This document shows positions 51,401 to 60,005 of a stretch of 62,608 nt of DNA, piece by piece. The stretch spans positions 1 through 62,608 of the forward strand of contig JAFTFG010000023.1 in NCBI GenBank assembly GCA_017449675.1, written 5' to 3'. This DNA comes from Prevotella sp. GTDB lineage: Bacteria > Bacteroidota > Bacteroidia > Bacteroidales > Bacteroidaceae. The translations under genes were made by a program, and so were the position numbers. Within the stretch, counting starts at the first letter, position 1. Each line of letters opens with the position of its first letter. Under the pieces are notes generated by a model. It was not told the origin of the DNA, made no database searches, and saw nothing but the letters and a program-made list of their open reading frames with translations.

Positions 51401-51864
51401 AGTCCCATACGAGCCTCACTCAAGGAACCAGACGACGCAGATCCTTCTACCTGTACATAATGATAGACTCCCGCTACACCGCGACATACGATATAGTCCA
51501 TCACCCAACGGATACCGCTACGCCAGTTCGTCACATACTGAACCTCCACTACATCGACAGTATTCTGCTTCACATAGAACTCACTAATCGAATAGTTGGT
51601 ATTTGTATTGTTCATGGCAAAACTAAAATAGCCTTTTGCCCCGGTACCATTGATCAACTGTACTGAGTTACTAAAATTACCATCGCCATCCTTGTATAGC
51701 AGGAAAGAGGTAATTTCTCCACTACTGTTAATATACACAGACACCAGATCATTTCGTATCGTACAATTACGATCACTACGTTCCAATGTCACATCACCGT
51801 TGACTGCAAAGGTTCCAACCCATGCCATCGCCAACAAAACAGTTAAGTACAACTTGATCTTCAT
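48421..51864 (-). CDS. PL4 rhamnogalacturonan lyase (long form) with modular tail
   Basis: 1147 residues; AAGGA lies just before an ATG at 51870 and 6 bases before the ATG at 51864, so the latter is preferred. The signal peptide is followed by a PL4 unit (about 25-600: A-Y-V-N-E-Q-A-Q-G, H-G-L-M-G-D-Q-V-G-V-W, G-T-V-T-G-K-I, W-Q-I-G-E-A-D-H). A beta-rich domain follows (about 610-790), then a T-W-x-F-type domain from S-H-W-N-F-N-Q-Y near 795. A second tail domain starts at G-Y-V-T-F near 970, with I-P-A-C-T-G-V-V-L-K-G, and the sorting-like end is F-N-L-S-G-Q-R-V ... K-G-L-Y-I-I-N-G-K-K-V-M-I-K. The tail should anchor or display the lyase at the cell surface, in contrast to the short paralogue at 44651. 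Confidence 0.88.
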   Translation of the reverse strand: MKIKLYLTVLLAMAWVGTFAVNGDVTLERSDRNCTIRNDLVSVYINSSGEITSFLLYKDGDGNFSNSVQLINGTGAKGYFSFAMNNTNTNYSISEFYVKQNTVDVVEVQYVTNWRSGIRWVMDYIVCRGVAGVYHYVQVEGSASSGSLSEARMGLRVSPTLFNYAYVNEQAQGTLPTPSEIAGGTKVTDATYQLSDASIYTKYDYAAFQKDDAVHGLMGDQVGVWMITPTTEWLNGGVMRQDLTVHATETTPILLRHFHGNHFGGAGVTYASGQKKLYGPHLIYVNQSTSSDVATAHSQMVADAKERAATEQSTWPNYSWLRDTECKKRGTVTGKITMSAEDAAYFGTTKMQVVLAQPGSKPMLQGDGYQFWAETDTEGNFNVNNVRAGDYSLYAYALNGSATGYFIQDGVSVSDGNTTALGTMTWTPDADRYDEVLWQIGEADHLAAGYKMSGQRRAYGQWNSVPTNLTYTVGTSTPANDWYYAQCHNGTWTIKYNLTELPTYPLRLTIATAGAANAKITVRSNETSSSSGIGVFRPNHDGSVSRSATLAGRDSLIVFDIPVSRLQVGENNLYLNVWGLGTDELGNDLGGVLYDIIKLEKKNSTVQVITEEASMGFNGETTDNSSGLTAITNYNNTGFYLRGAAGLSIPMRVPGKDTRSFTFSDGTTYSSQNFVTLKSQTKNDYTLLPAANGDVVEKSRLNIGFQTTVPGMVYVAFQSTDSPAEGNKLRLALNGTVVKEASLTVAAAKTARLDVLEYQATEGGTFFIDAYGKDVNVFYVKFVPTEDPESAVGATSHWNFNQYAVNDYLVEGSGSGAMLDYNGLYLHVNNNHTVQAKTSTLSEAKEIGGVSYHGTVPSVFFSGGAGTVAKNYPASSERHNTDAFGLDVTTAGTFYALVQAPDAARTFTFNFIGVDDATTYSFTNKEVKVISYHATAAGPLMLKANGSFYLIAAAFLPDSETSATMSVDITSAGYVTFCAAQNYTVPEGLTAYKVSAVNPTEVTMDPITTIPACTGVVLKGEEGSYMLTSTATADAVGTNYLVANMADYALAATYGSYYHYTLAAGPTFKKSSGMGMLAASKAFLRTTVEASSPSRSLDLNFGGSTGINEVLSPASEANSIIFNLSGQRVAQPRKGLYIINGKKVMIK

Positions 51865-51889
51865 AAACATTCCTTTTTTATTTTTTTTG

Positions 51890-51919
51890 CAAAGATAACC
51901 AGACTATCGACTTGCCAAA
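51890..51919 (-). promoter_or_regulatory. Promoter of the long PL4 lyase and micropeptide 3
   Basis: On the minus strand TTTG (51916-51919), 18 bases, then TATCTTTG (51890-51897), 26 bases before the start codon. Confidence 0.7.
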
Positions 51920-52028
51920 CAGATTGATAGTACATTTATATGGAGAAATGTACAATAAATCCACAGATTCTGAACATTTTTTTAGATGAAAGAACTATCA
52001 TACTAACACACATTTCATAAATAATGTG

Positions 52029-52036
52029 TATCTTTG
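52029..52036 (+). promoter_or_regulatory. -7 element of the GH106/GH2 pair
   Basis: TATCTTTG followed by GCAAC, an exact -7 match, 26 bases before the ATG at 52062. No clear -33 element. Confidence 0.6.
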
Positions 52037-52061
52037 CAACAGAAAACAAAATGACAAACCT

Positions 52062-54524
52062 ATGACTAGACAGAAAAGAATCCAAAGAGTGGTAATTTTA
52101 CTCAGTACTTTCATTTGTTCCTCACTCACGTTGTTTGCTCAATCATGGCCTGCCCCACTACCTGAGGCCAAGGCGGGAACACGCTGGTGGTGGCTGGGCT
52201 CTGCCGTCGACCGTCCGGGACTGGAATGGAACCTCTCGGAATACGCCCGAACGGGTATCGGGGCCGTGGAGATCACGCCGCTCTATGGAGTACAAGGGAA
52301 TGAGAAGAACGAGTTATCGTTCCTCTCCCCGGAATGGATGCAGGCCTTGAAGACCGTGCAGGACATCGCCAGGGAGAAAGGTATCGAGGTGGATATGAAC
52401 TGTGGGACGGGATGGCCCTTCGGCGGTCCTACCGTCCCGCTCAAGGAAGCGGCCGGCAAAGCCATCATCCACGACAGTATCACTGCTGACGGTAAGCATC
52501 ATATCACGATAGAAGCGGGACATACCAAACAGAAGGTGAAACGAGCCGCCCCCGGTGGTGAGGGCTGGGTAGTAGACCATTTCGACCGTGATGCCGTGAA
52601 GCATTATCTGGAGCGTTTCGAACAAGCCTTTGCCGCTTCCGGTGTTCCTTATCCCCATACCTTCTTCAACGACAGTTATGAGGTGTACGGTGCCAACTGG
52701 ACCCCTACCCTCTTCGACGAGTTCCTGAGACGCAGAGGCTATGACCTGCGTGACCACCTGCCGGAACTGTTAGGACTGAAGGACGACGGTAATCAGGTGC
52801 TGGCCGACTATCGGGAGACCCTGTCCGACCTGCTCTATGAGAATTTCACCCAACAGTGGGTCAACTGGGCACATAGCCACGGTGTACAGGTGCGCAACCA
52901 GGCTCATGGCTCGCCCGCCAACCTCCTGGACCTGTACGCTGCCGTAGACATCCCAGAGATAGAGGGGTTCGGGCTCTCGGAGTTTGGTATCAAGGGACTG
53001 CGTACCGATCCGGGAAAGACCCGTAAGAACTACAGTGACGTGTCGATGCTGAAATACGCATCATCGGCAGCCCATGTCACAGGAAAGCCGTTTACGAGTA
53101 GTGAGACGTTCACCTGGTTGACGGAGCATTTCCGTACGTCGCTGTCACAGATGAAACCCGATCTCGACCTGATGTTCACCTGTGGGGTGAACCATGTGTT
53201 CTTCCACGGCTCCTGTTATACCCCGAAGGATGCCCCCTGGCCGGGATGGAAGTTCTATGCGTCGATTGATATGAGTCCTACGAACAGTATCTGGCGGGAC
53301 GCTCCCTATCTCATGAAATATATAGAGCGGTGTCAGAGTTTCCTGCAGATGGGCAGACCGGACAATGACTTCCTGGTATATCTGCCCGTCAGAGATATGT
53401 GGAAGAAACGTATCCCCCGTAAGGACGGTAAGCCCGTGAAACCAGGCGACGACCTGTTGATGCAGTTTGACATCCATTCGATGGATGAGAAGTCACCCGA
53501 ATTTATCCATAGTATCCTGACCATCGACAGTCTGGGGTATGACTGTGACTATATCAGTGACCGTCAACTGGCCAAGGTGCACATTGAGAACGGACAACTT
53601 GTGACAGAAGGCGGGACACACTACAAGGGACTGATCATCCCGACAGGAACCACAATGGACGAGAAACTGAAGGCATTGCTAGTTCCCTTTGCCGACTATG
53701 TCATTGATGGAGAGGATAAAACGGCAATGGCTCGTCTGGCGAAAGCAGAACCTATGAGGACAAAGGGGCTGCGGGCCATCCGACGGCGGAACGACGACGG
53801 CTATCATTATTTTATCGCCAACCTGACTCCGAAGGATGTCAACGAACAGGTGGCTCTGGCTGTTGATGCCAGGAGCGCATGGCTCTATGATGCCATGACA
53901 GGAGAGATCACACCCGCCAACATCCAAGACGGTAAGGTACTGCTCCGTCTGCGCTCAGGGGAGTCTGTGATCCTCAAGACATCCTCCACCCTCTCTGCTC
54001 CTGCCGATCTGGCTCTCTCCACCTATGAGGAACTGCCCATCAACACACCCTGGACACTATCCTTCATGGAGGAGTCGCCTAAGGTGAACCAGACTTTCAC
54101 GCTGGACCAACCGCAAACTTGGGAAGCATTAAGTAAGGAGACTGCCATCACGATGGGAACAGGAGTCTATACCACGACGATTACTATAAATAAGGAACAG
54201 GCGCGCAAACACTGGATGATAGACTTGGGCGATGTCAGGGAGAGTGCCCGTGTCTATATCAACGGACAACTGATCGGTTGTGCATGGGCGGTACCGTTTA
54301 TCCTGGATTGTAAGGACACGTTACACAAAGGAAAGAATGAACTGCGCATCGAGGTGACCAACCTGCCTGCCAACCGTATCGCAGACCTTGACCGTCAAGG
54401 AGTGGTCTGGCGCAAGTTCAAGGAGATCAATGTGGTGGACATCAATTACAAGAAGACACTATACGACCAATGGGAACCAGTACCTAGCGGTCTGAACTCG
54501 CCTGTCAAACTATATACCCAATGA
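52062..54524 (+). CDS. GH106-family alpha-L-rhamnosidase-like protein (second copy)
   Basis: 820 residues from M-T-R-Q-K; the frame continues upstream only through the promoter. Signal peptide (F-I-C-S-S-L-T-L-F-A-Q), then T-R-W-W-W-L-G-S-A-V-D near 30, G-I-G-A-V-E-I-T-P-L-Y-G near 63, W-M-Q-A-L-K near 87, G-T-G-W-P-F-G-G-P near 112, N-D-S-Y-E-V-Y-G near 198, and S-S-E-T-F-T-W near 345, all patterns of GH106 barrels. The C-terminal beta domain has V-Y-I-N-G-Q-L-I-G-C-A-W. It is shorter than the first GH106 and only distantly like it, so it may take another rhamnosidic linkage. It overlaps the next gene by ATGA (54521-54524). Divergent from the long PL4 lyase. Confidence 0.85.
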   Translation: MTRQKRIQRVVILLSTFICSSLTLFAQSWPAPLPEAKAGTRWWWLGSAVDRPGLEWNLSEYARTGIGAVEITPLYGVQGNEKNELSFLSPEWMQALKTVQDIAREKGIEVDMNCGTGWPFGGPTVPLKEAAGKAIIHDSITADGKHHITIEAGHTKQKVKRAAPGGEGWVVDHFDRDAVKHYLERFEQAFAASGVPYPHTFFNDSYEVYGANWTPTLFDEFLRRRGYDLRDHLPELLGLKDDGNQVLADYRETLSDLLYENFTQQWVNWAHSHGVQVRNQAHGSPANLLDLYAAVDIPEIEGFGLSEFGIKGLRTDPGKTRKNYSDVSMLKYASSAAHVTGKPFTSSETFTWLTEHFRTSLSQMKPDLDLMFTCGVNHVFFHGSCYTPKDAPWPGWKFYASIDMSPTNSIWRDAPYLMKYIERCQSFLQMGRPDNDFLVYLPVRDMWKKRIPRKDGKPVKPGDDLLMQFDIHSMDEKSPEFIHSILTIDSLGYDCDYISDRQLAKVHIENGQLVTEGGTHYKGLIIPTGTTMDEKLKALLVPFADYVIDGEDKTAMARLAKAEPMRTKGLRAIRRRNDDGYHYFIANLTPKDVNEQVALAVDARSAWLYDAMTGEITPANIQDGKVLLRLRSGESVILKTSSTLSAPADLALSTYEELPINTPWTLSFMEESPKVNQTFTLDQPQTWEALSKETAITMGTGVYTTTITINKEQARKHWMIDLGDVRESARVYINGQLIGCAWAVPFILDCKDTLHKGKNELRIEVTNLPANRIADLDRQGVVWRKFKEINVVDINYKKTLYDQWEPVPSGLNSPVKLYTQ

Positions 54525-56881
54525 GAAAGACTTTCCTGACCCTGCTACTATCAAGCATCTGGCTCTCCGGTATGACCAGAGAGGTCGTCAACCTGAATTT
54601 CGGTTGGCAGTTCAGTCGTGACTCCCTGTTCACCGAGTATAGCATAGTGGACGTGCCCCATGACTTCCAGACAGACCAGCCCTGGGTGTCGCCCGCAGCC
54701 GACGAACGGGCTGATCAGAGCGACGCTGCCGCCAATACTAAGTCACGCCTGTCGGCCCGAGGCTTCAAGGAGATGGGTATCGGTTGGTATAGAAAGACCA
54801 TAGACGGAAGGGGTCTGAAGGCAGAAGGCAAACGACTACTCCTCGACTTCGAGGGTATCATGCTGGTAGGCGATGTCTACCTCAACGGGCAGCATATCGG
54901 AGGCACGGACTACGGCTATGTGGGCTTTGAGATAGATATCACAGGTAAGTTACGGGACGGTGATAACGTGCTGATGGTCAAGGCCAACACCATGGGAGAG
55001 AAGAACTCACGATGGTATACAGGAGGAGGTCTCTTCCGCAATGTCACGCTCGTCACCACCTCCAAGGACTTGTATTTCAACCGCCACCCGCTACGTATCA
55101 CCACCCGTGACAACCGCCTGGTGAATATCACTGCGGAGATCTGTTATCACACAAAGACAAAAGAGACATTCATCGACACGAAACTATACGCCCCTGACGG
55201 ACGACTCATCCACCAACAGACGGACACAGCACGTCGGAAGACACCAGCACGCACCTTTGAGGTACCGATACGTGAGATCACGGTGGGGAATGCCCTCCTG
55301 TGGGACACGGAGCATCCATACCTCTATCGTGTGGTGACGACATTACGACGCAGTGACGGCAGTGTGGCCGACGAGGTCAGTGAGGAGTTCGGTATCCGTA
55401 CCATAGAGATTGCCCCTGAATACGGTCTAAAACTAAACGGTAAGAAGGTACTGCTCAAAGGCTATGCCAACCACCACACGCTGGGAGCCCTCGGAGCGGC
55501 AGCCTATCCACGTGCCATCGAGAAGCGTATCCGACTGATGAAACAGTTTGGCATCAATCATATCCGTACCTCGCATAATCCCTATAGCAGACAGTTCATC
55601 CGCCTTTGCGACCAATACGGTATCCTGGTGGTCGATGAACTCTATGATAAATGGACACAGCAACAAGCGGGCGGACGAGTACCTTTCATGCACCACTGGG
55701 CACAGGATATCGAAGAATGGGTACGACGTGACCGTAACTCACCCTCTGTCGTCCTGTGGAGTCTGGGTAATGAGTTACAACAGATGGCCGATCAACCCTT
55801 CAACGACTTCGGGGTGACCTGTTACAAGATGATGCGTCCTGTCGTAGAACGTTATGATGCCACCCGGAAGGTGACGGTGGCGATGCATCCCCGTTACCGC
55901 AACTGGGAGACCGACTCCCTACCCTGTGACCTGGCCCGACAGACAGATGTCCAGTCGTATAACTACCGGTATATGTACTTCCCCGGTGACGGTCGCAGGT
56001 TCCCATGGATGACATTCTACCAGAGCGAGGCATCAGTCAGTAATATGGGACCTAACTACTTCGAGATGAACCTGGACAAGGTGATCGGACTGGCCTACTG
56101 GGGAGCAATCGACTATCTGGGGGAGTCACAGGGATGGCCTGCCAAAGGATGGGCACAGGGTGTCTTCGACATCTCCCTGCAACCCAAACCTAAGGCTTAT
56201 CTCATGAAGAGCCTCTTCTCGGAGGAACCCACCGTCCATCTCGCTATCGTGGAAGACAGGCAGTCTGACGTGATGTGGAACGGTGTACAGACGGGTAATC
56301 AGCGTCTGTCAGAAAACTGGAACAGAACGGCAGGGACTACCGTCAACCTGTATACCTATACTAACTGTGAGGAGGTGGAACTGCGCCTGAACGGTCATAG
56401 TCTGGGACGTAAGACGAATCCGCAGGATCCTCAACAGCGCAACCAACTACGTTGGGACAACATCCCTTACCAAACCGGTAAGTTGGAGGCCATCGGTTAC
56501 AACGGTCATACCAAGGTGGCCTCCCATCAGTTGGAGACAACGGGGAAGGCCGTACGACTTATCGCCGAGGCCGACAACGACCACTGGAAGGCTGACGGTG
56601 AAGACCTCCAGCATGTCCGTATCACAGCCGTTGACACCCGAGGCAGACAGGTATGGGAGGCCAACGACGAGGTGAGTGTAGCAGTGGAGGGACCTGCCCG
56701 TCTGGTGGCCATCAGTAATGGAGACATCACCAGTGACGAATGGGCTGGCAGTACTACCCATCGCCTATGGAACGGGACAGCATTGCTCATCCTGCGTGCC
56801 GGACAGTCAGAAGGAACCGTGAGACTCACCGTCAAATCTCCCTACAAACCCACGACCCTCACTTTTAATCTGGAAAAATAA
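54521..56881 (+). CDS. GH2-family beta-galactosidase-like enzyme
   Basis: 786 residues with a short signal peptide. Jelly-roll start (F-G-W-Q-F-S-R-D near 27, D-V-P-H-D-F near 46), G-I-G-W-Y-R-K near 86, a TIM barrel with I-R-T-S-H-N-P near 350, acid/base V-L-W-S-L-G-N-E near 411-418, nucleophile region F-Y-Q-S-E-A-S near 500, and a C-terminal DUF4982/Ig-like part. All GH2 catalytic residues are present, unlike the GH2 at 34587. It should release beta-galactose or a similar sugar. Translationally coupled to the GH106 gene, so the pair probably acts on one side-chain structure in turn. Confidence 0.92.
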   Translation: MRKTFLTLLLSSIWLSGMTREVVNLNFGWQFSRDSLFTEYSIVDVPHDFQTDQPWVSPAADERADQSDAAANTKSRLSARGFKEMGIGWYRKTIDGRGLKAEGKRLLLDFEGIMLVGDVYLNGQHIGGTDYGYVGFEIDITGKLRDGDNVLMVKANTMGEKNSRWYTGGGLFRNVTLVTTSKDLYFNRHPLRITTRDNRLVNITAEICYHTKTKETFIDTKLYAPDGRLIHQQTDTARRKTPARTFEVPIREITVGNALLWDTEHPYLYRVVTTLRRSDGSVADEVSEEFGIRTIEIAPEYGLKLNGKKVLLKGYANHHTLGALGAAAYPRAIEKRIRLMKQFGINHIRTSHNPYSRQFIRLCDQYGILVVDELYDKWTQQQAGGRVPFMHHWAQDIEEWVRRDRNSPSVVLWSLGNELQQMADQPFNDFGVTCYKMMRPVVERYDATRKVTVAMHPRYRNWETDSLPCDLARQTDVQSYNYRYMYFPGDGRRFPWMTFYQSEASVSNMGPNYFEMNLDKVIGLAYWGAIDYLGESQGWPAKGWAQGVFDISLQPKPKAYLMKSLFSEEPTVHLAIVEDRQSDVMWNGVQTGNQRLSENWNRTAGTTVNLYTYTNCEEVELRLNGHSLGRKTNPQDPQQRNQLRWDNIPYQTGKLEAIGYNGHTKVASHQLETTGKAVRLIAEADNDHWKADGEDLQHVRITAVDTRGRQVWEANDEVSVAVEGPARLVAISNGDITSDEWAGSTTHRLWNGTALLILRAGQSEGTVRLTVKSPYKPTTLTFNLEK

Positions 56882-56903
56882 TGGTGGTTTGTGAAATAAT
56901 TTG

Positions 56904-56911
56904 TACCTTTG
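56904..56911 (+). promoter_or_regulatory. -7 element of nhaD
   Basis: TACCTTTG followed by GCAGC, 34 bases before the nhaD start codon, just after the GH2 stop codon. Confidence 0.55.
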
Positions 56912-56945
56912 CAGCACTGAAGCGAATCTATTAATACAATAACAC

Positions 56946-58277
56946 ATGGCAACATTAACATTATTCATTGTCATCGCTTTCGTCATCGGCTATCTGTGTA
57001 TCGCCTTGGAAAGTGTGACAAAAATCAACAAGGCAGCAATCGCCCTGCTGATGTGTGTGGTATGCTGGACACTCCTGATGGTGAATCCCGGTATGTTCTA
57101 TCCTGAGATTGCAGGTGAAGGTGTCATACACCATATTGCAGAGGTGATAGAACACCATCTTGGAGATGCTGCAGGTACCCTCTTCTTCCTGATGGGTGCG
57201 ATGACCATTGTCGAGATCGTAGACTCCAATGGCGGTTTCAACTTCGTGCGTGACACCTTGAAGACACGTTCCAAGCGTAAACTGCTGTGGCGTGTGGCTT
57301 TCATGACCTTCTTCCTGTCGGCCATCCTCGACAACCTTACCACGTCGATTGTGATGATCATGGTATTGCGCAAACTGGTACAGGCCAGAGAGGAACGCTT
57401 GATCTATGCGGCCTTGATAATCATTTCCGCAAACTCCGGCGGTGCCTTCTCACCCATCGGTGACGTGACGACCATCATGCTGTGGATCAAGGGTGTTATC
57501 ACTACACAGGGTGTGCTCACGGAGATATTCATCCCGTCACTGGTGTCTATGGTGATCCCGGCTCTCATCCTCAGTCTCTCCCTGAAAGGTAAGTTCGACA
57601 AGGAACAGAACCTGCCTAAGGCGGGAGTCAGCCAGTTTACGAAGGTACAGCGTGACATCATCTTCTGGTTGGGTGTCGGCGGTCTCGTCTTCGTACCTAT
57701 CTTCAAGACTATCACCCACCTGCCTCCGTTCATGGGTATCCTGCTCGTCCTCGGTGTCCTGTGGACAGTCACTGAGATTTTCCACTACAATACTTCTGAG
57801 GATGATACGATGGCGAAGCGTGTGAGCGACATCATGACGAAGATAGACCTGTCGACCATCATGTTCTTCCTGGGTATCCTGATGGCTGTCGCCGTACTCC
57901 AAGAGGTTGGCGTGCTAACCGCACTGGGTCAGGGACTTAATGAGGCCTTCTCTGGTAACTACTACGTCATCAACGGTATTATCGGTGTACTGTCATCCAT
58001 TGTCGATAACGTACCACTTGTTGCCGGTTGTATGGGTATGTATCCTGTGGCTCCCGAGGGTGCGATGGCTGTCGACGGAATCTTCTGGCAACTGCTCGCC
58101 TACTGCGCCGGTGTCGGTGGTTCGATGCTGATTATCGGTTCTGCTGCCGGCGTTGTCGTCATGGGACTGGAGAAGATCACCTTTGGCTGGTATATGAAGA
58201 AGATTACCTGGATTGCCTTCGTTGGCTATCTCTGTGGTATCCTTATCTACTGGGTAGAACGGACACTGCTGTTCTAA
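56946..58277 (+). CDS. nhaD: NhaD-family sodium:proton antiporter
   Basis: 443 residues, about 12 membrane segments. Diagnostic stretches are F-F-L-M-G-A-M-T-I-V-E near 80, L-S-A-I-L-D-N-L-T-T-S-I near 122, S-A-N-S-G-G-A-F-S-P-I-G-D-V-T-T near 158, and S-S-I-V-D-N-V-P-L-V-A near 350. The two D-N motifs are the ion-binding core of the ArsB/NhaD group. It exports sodium in exchange for protons at the inner membrane. It has its own promoter and a terminator, so it is not part of the pectin operons. Length and motifs are complete. Confidence 0.93.
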   Translation: MATLTLFIVIAFVIGYLCIALESVTKINKAAIALLMCVVCWTLLMVNPGMFYPEIAGEGVIHHIAEVIEHHLGDAAGTLFFLMGAMTIVEIVDSNGGFNFVRDTLKTRSKRKLLWRVAFMTFFLSAILDNLTTSIVMIMVLRKLVQAREERLIYAALIIISANSGGAFSPIGDVTTIMLWIKGVITTQGVLTEIFIPSLVSMVIPALILSLSLKGKFDKEQNLPKAGVSQFTKVQRDIIFWLGVGGLVFVPIFKTITHLPPFMGILLVLGVLWTVTEIFHYNTSEDDTMAKRVSDIMTKIDLSTIMFFLGILMAVAVLQEVGVLTALGQGLNEAFSGNYYVINGIIGVLSSIVDNVPLVAGCMGMYPVAPEGAMAVDGIFWQLLAYCAGVGGSMLIIGSAAGVVVMGLEKITFGWYMKKITWIAFVGYLCGILIYWVERTLLF

Positions 58278-58296
58278 CCGCGCTGATCAAATCATA

Positions 58297-58338
58297 AAAA
58301 AGGCGTGCACTCCACAGTGAATGTGCACGCCTTTTCTT
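58297..58338. terminator. Bidirectional terminator after nhaD
   Basis: AAAAAAGGCGTGCAC (58297-58311) pairs with GTGCACGCCTTTTCTT (58323-58338), a strong stem with A and T runs between convergent genes. Confidence 0.9.
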
Positions 58339-58356
58339 GCTATCAACAGGAAGAGT

Positions 58357-58746
58357 TTACTTGTGTTTCTTATAATAGTCCAGTCCACGACGAACATTCT
58401 CCTTGACGGCATTCGAGGAGAAGGTGGCACCTGTCACGCCATCCACCTCTGCTGTGGCGGCCTTCTTCACGGTCATCCCATTCCACTTATCCAACAGGTT
58501 TTTCTTGACCATGGCGAAATACTTAGGAGTCTCCTTGTTACGCAGGGCCTCGATCTTCTCAATCTTGTTCTTCTTGATATAAATCTTCAATGGGGTGGGA
58601 CTCTGATAGCCCTCCACGTCAGCAGCCAGTGTCGTCGTATTAATGACATACGTCCCATTCTCTTTGGTCATCACACCATCATCAGGCATCATACTCATCA
58701 GCATGACAGCCATGCATGAACCTAATAAAATACTTACTTTCTTCAT
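58357..58746 (-). CDS. FMN-binding domain lipoprotein or periplasmic protein
   Basis: 129 residues with an N-terminal export signal (M-K-K-V-S-I-L-L-G-S-C-M-A-V-M-L; the cysteine near 11 could be lipidated). The FMN_bind domain is shown by D-G-V-T-G-A-T-F-S-S-N-A near 103, the site where FMN is joined by phosphoester to threonine in NqrC/RnfG proteins. Small exported FMN carriers take part in electron transfer to envelope reductases. No partner reductase is adjacent, apart from a secreted nitroreductase-like protein two genes away. Monocistronic, between nhaD and dinB. Confidence 0.85.
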   Translation of the reverse strand: MKKVSILLGSCMAVMLMSMMPDDGVMTKENGTYVINTTTLAADVEGYQSPTPLKIYIKKNKIEKIEALRNKETPKYFAMVKKNLLDKWNGMTVKKAATAEVDGVTGATFSSNAVKENVRRGLDYYKKHK

Positions 58747-58832
58747 ATCTTTCTTTTATTTTCGGAGGCAAAGGTACGAATAAAAAATGAAAACAATCCC
58801 CATCACCCATCACTAAAAATGATGATATTTCT

Positions 58833-58863
58833 TTTGTATTGTCCCCGTTTATTCGTACCTTTG
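58833..58863 (+). promoter_or_regulatory. Promoter of dinB
   Basis: TTTG (58833-58836), 19 bases, then TACCTTTG (58856-58863). The start codon at 58872 is only 8 bases on, so the leader is very short. No LexA-type palindrome was recognised. Confidence 0.75.
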
Positions 58864-58871
58864 ACCACAAG

Positions 58872-60005
58872 ATGAAGATCATTCATGTGGACATGGACCA
58901 GTTTTTTGCTGCCGTCGAACAACTCGACCAGCCGGAACTGAAAGGCAAACCGATAGCCGTAGGACATGATGCCGAACGCGGTGTCGTGTCCACTGCCAGT
59001 TATGAGGCACGCCGCTATGGGGTCCATTCGGCTCAGTCTATCCAAGTAGCCAAGCGACTATGTACACATCTCATCATCATCGAACCACACTTCCAACGCT
59101 ATAAGGAGGTGTCGGCTATGCTTCATGAGATATTCCACGACTACACCGACCTGATAGAACCCATCTCCTTGGATGAGGCCTTTCTGGATGTCACGAACAA
59201 CAAGAAGGGGATGGAAATGGCGGTAGATATTGCTCGCGAAATCAAACAGCGTATCCGGGAGACGACGGGACTGACGGCATCAGCAGGTGTCAGTTACTGT
59301 AAGTTCCTGGCGAAGATAGCCTCCGACTGGCGCAAGCCTGACGGACTGACGGTGATTCACCCAGACAAAGCACTCGACTTCATCGGTCAACTGGGGATTG
59401 AGAAAATAGGAGGCATCGGACAGAAGACGGCGGAAAAGATGCACCGTATGGGAATCTTCACAGGCAGTGACCTCAGAAAAACCCCACTAGCCAGACTGAC
59501 ACAGGAATTCGGTAAGATGGGCAGTGTGTTCCACGACTTCGCCAATGGTATTGACGACCGCCCGGTCATCTCGGAATGGGAGCGCAAATCAGTGAGTTGT
59601 GAACAGACCTTCGAGACAGACATCAGCGAAAACAGTGCCGTCACCATCCACCTATACCATACCGTACAGGAACTGGTACGGCGTATCGAGAAGACAGACT
59701 TCGAGGGTTACACGCTGACACTGAAAGTAAAATTCCTCGACTTTCAACAAATCACACGAAGCATTACTGTCGACTACATCCTCCGAACCAAGGACAATAT
59801 CCTACCCCTGGCCAAACAACTGATGCATAGCGTAGAGTTCCACTCCCATCCTATCCGACTCCTAGGCCTGGGTGTCTCCAACCCTGGGAAACTCCCGTCA
59901 AACGGAGGACCGGTCTCTCGTCAAGGGACCATCAACCGGGAACCGCAATGGGTAGAATTAGAACTCGAGTTTGAAGAATGGCCGGAAGACCAATTCCTTG
60001 TTTAA
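58872..60005 (+). CDS. dinB: DNA polymerase IV (Y-family, translesion)
   Basis: 377 residues from the ATG of M-K-I-I-H-V-D-M-D-Q-F-F; the earlier TTG lies inside the promoter. Catalytic aspartates are in V-D-M-D near 6-8 and the acidic pair in S-L-D-E-A-F-L near 104. The steric region A-S-Y-E-A-R-R-Y-G is near 48, helix-hairpin-helix I-G-G-I-G-Q-K-T-A near 180, and a little-finger domain runs from about 235. It lacks a strong C-terminal beta-clamp motif by eye. It copies past damaged bases at low fidelity. The stop codon shares TTAA with the stop of the convergent nitroreductase gene. Confidence 0.95.
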   Translation: MKIIHVDMDQFFAAVEQLDQPELKGKPIAVGHDAERGVVSTASYEARRYGVHSAQSIQVAKRLCTHLIIIEPHFQRYKEVSAMLHEIFHDYTDLIEPISLDEAFLDVTNNKKGMEMAVDIAREIKQRIRETTGLTASAGVSYCKFLAKIASDWRKPDGLTVIHPDKALDFIGQLGIEKIGGIGQKTAEKMHRMGIFTGSDLRKTPLARLTQEFGKMGSVFHDFANGIDDRPVISEWERKSVSCEQTFETDISENSAVTIHLYHTVQELVRRIEKTDFEGYTLTLKVKFLDFQQITRSITVDYILRTKDNILPLAKQLMHSVEFHSHPIRLLGLGVSNPGKLPSNGGPVSRQGTINREPQWVELELEFEEWPEDQFLV

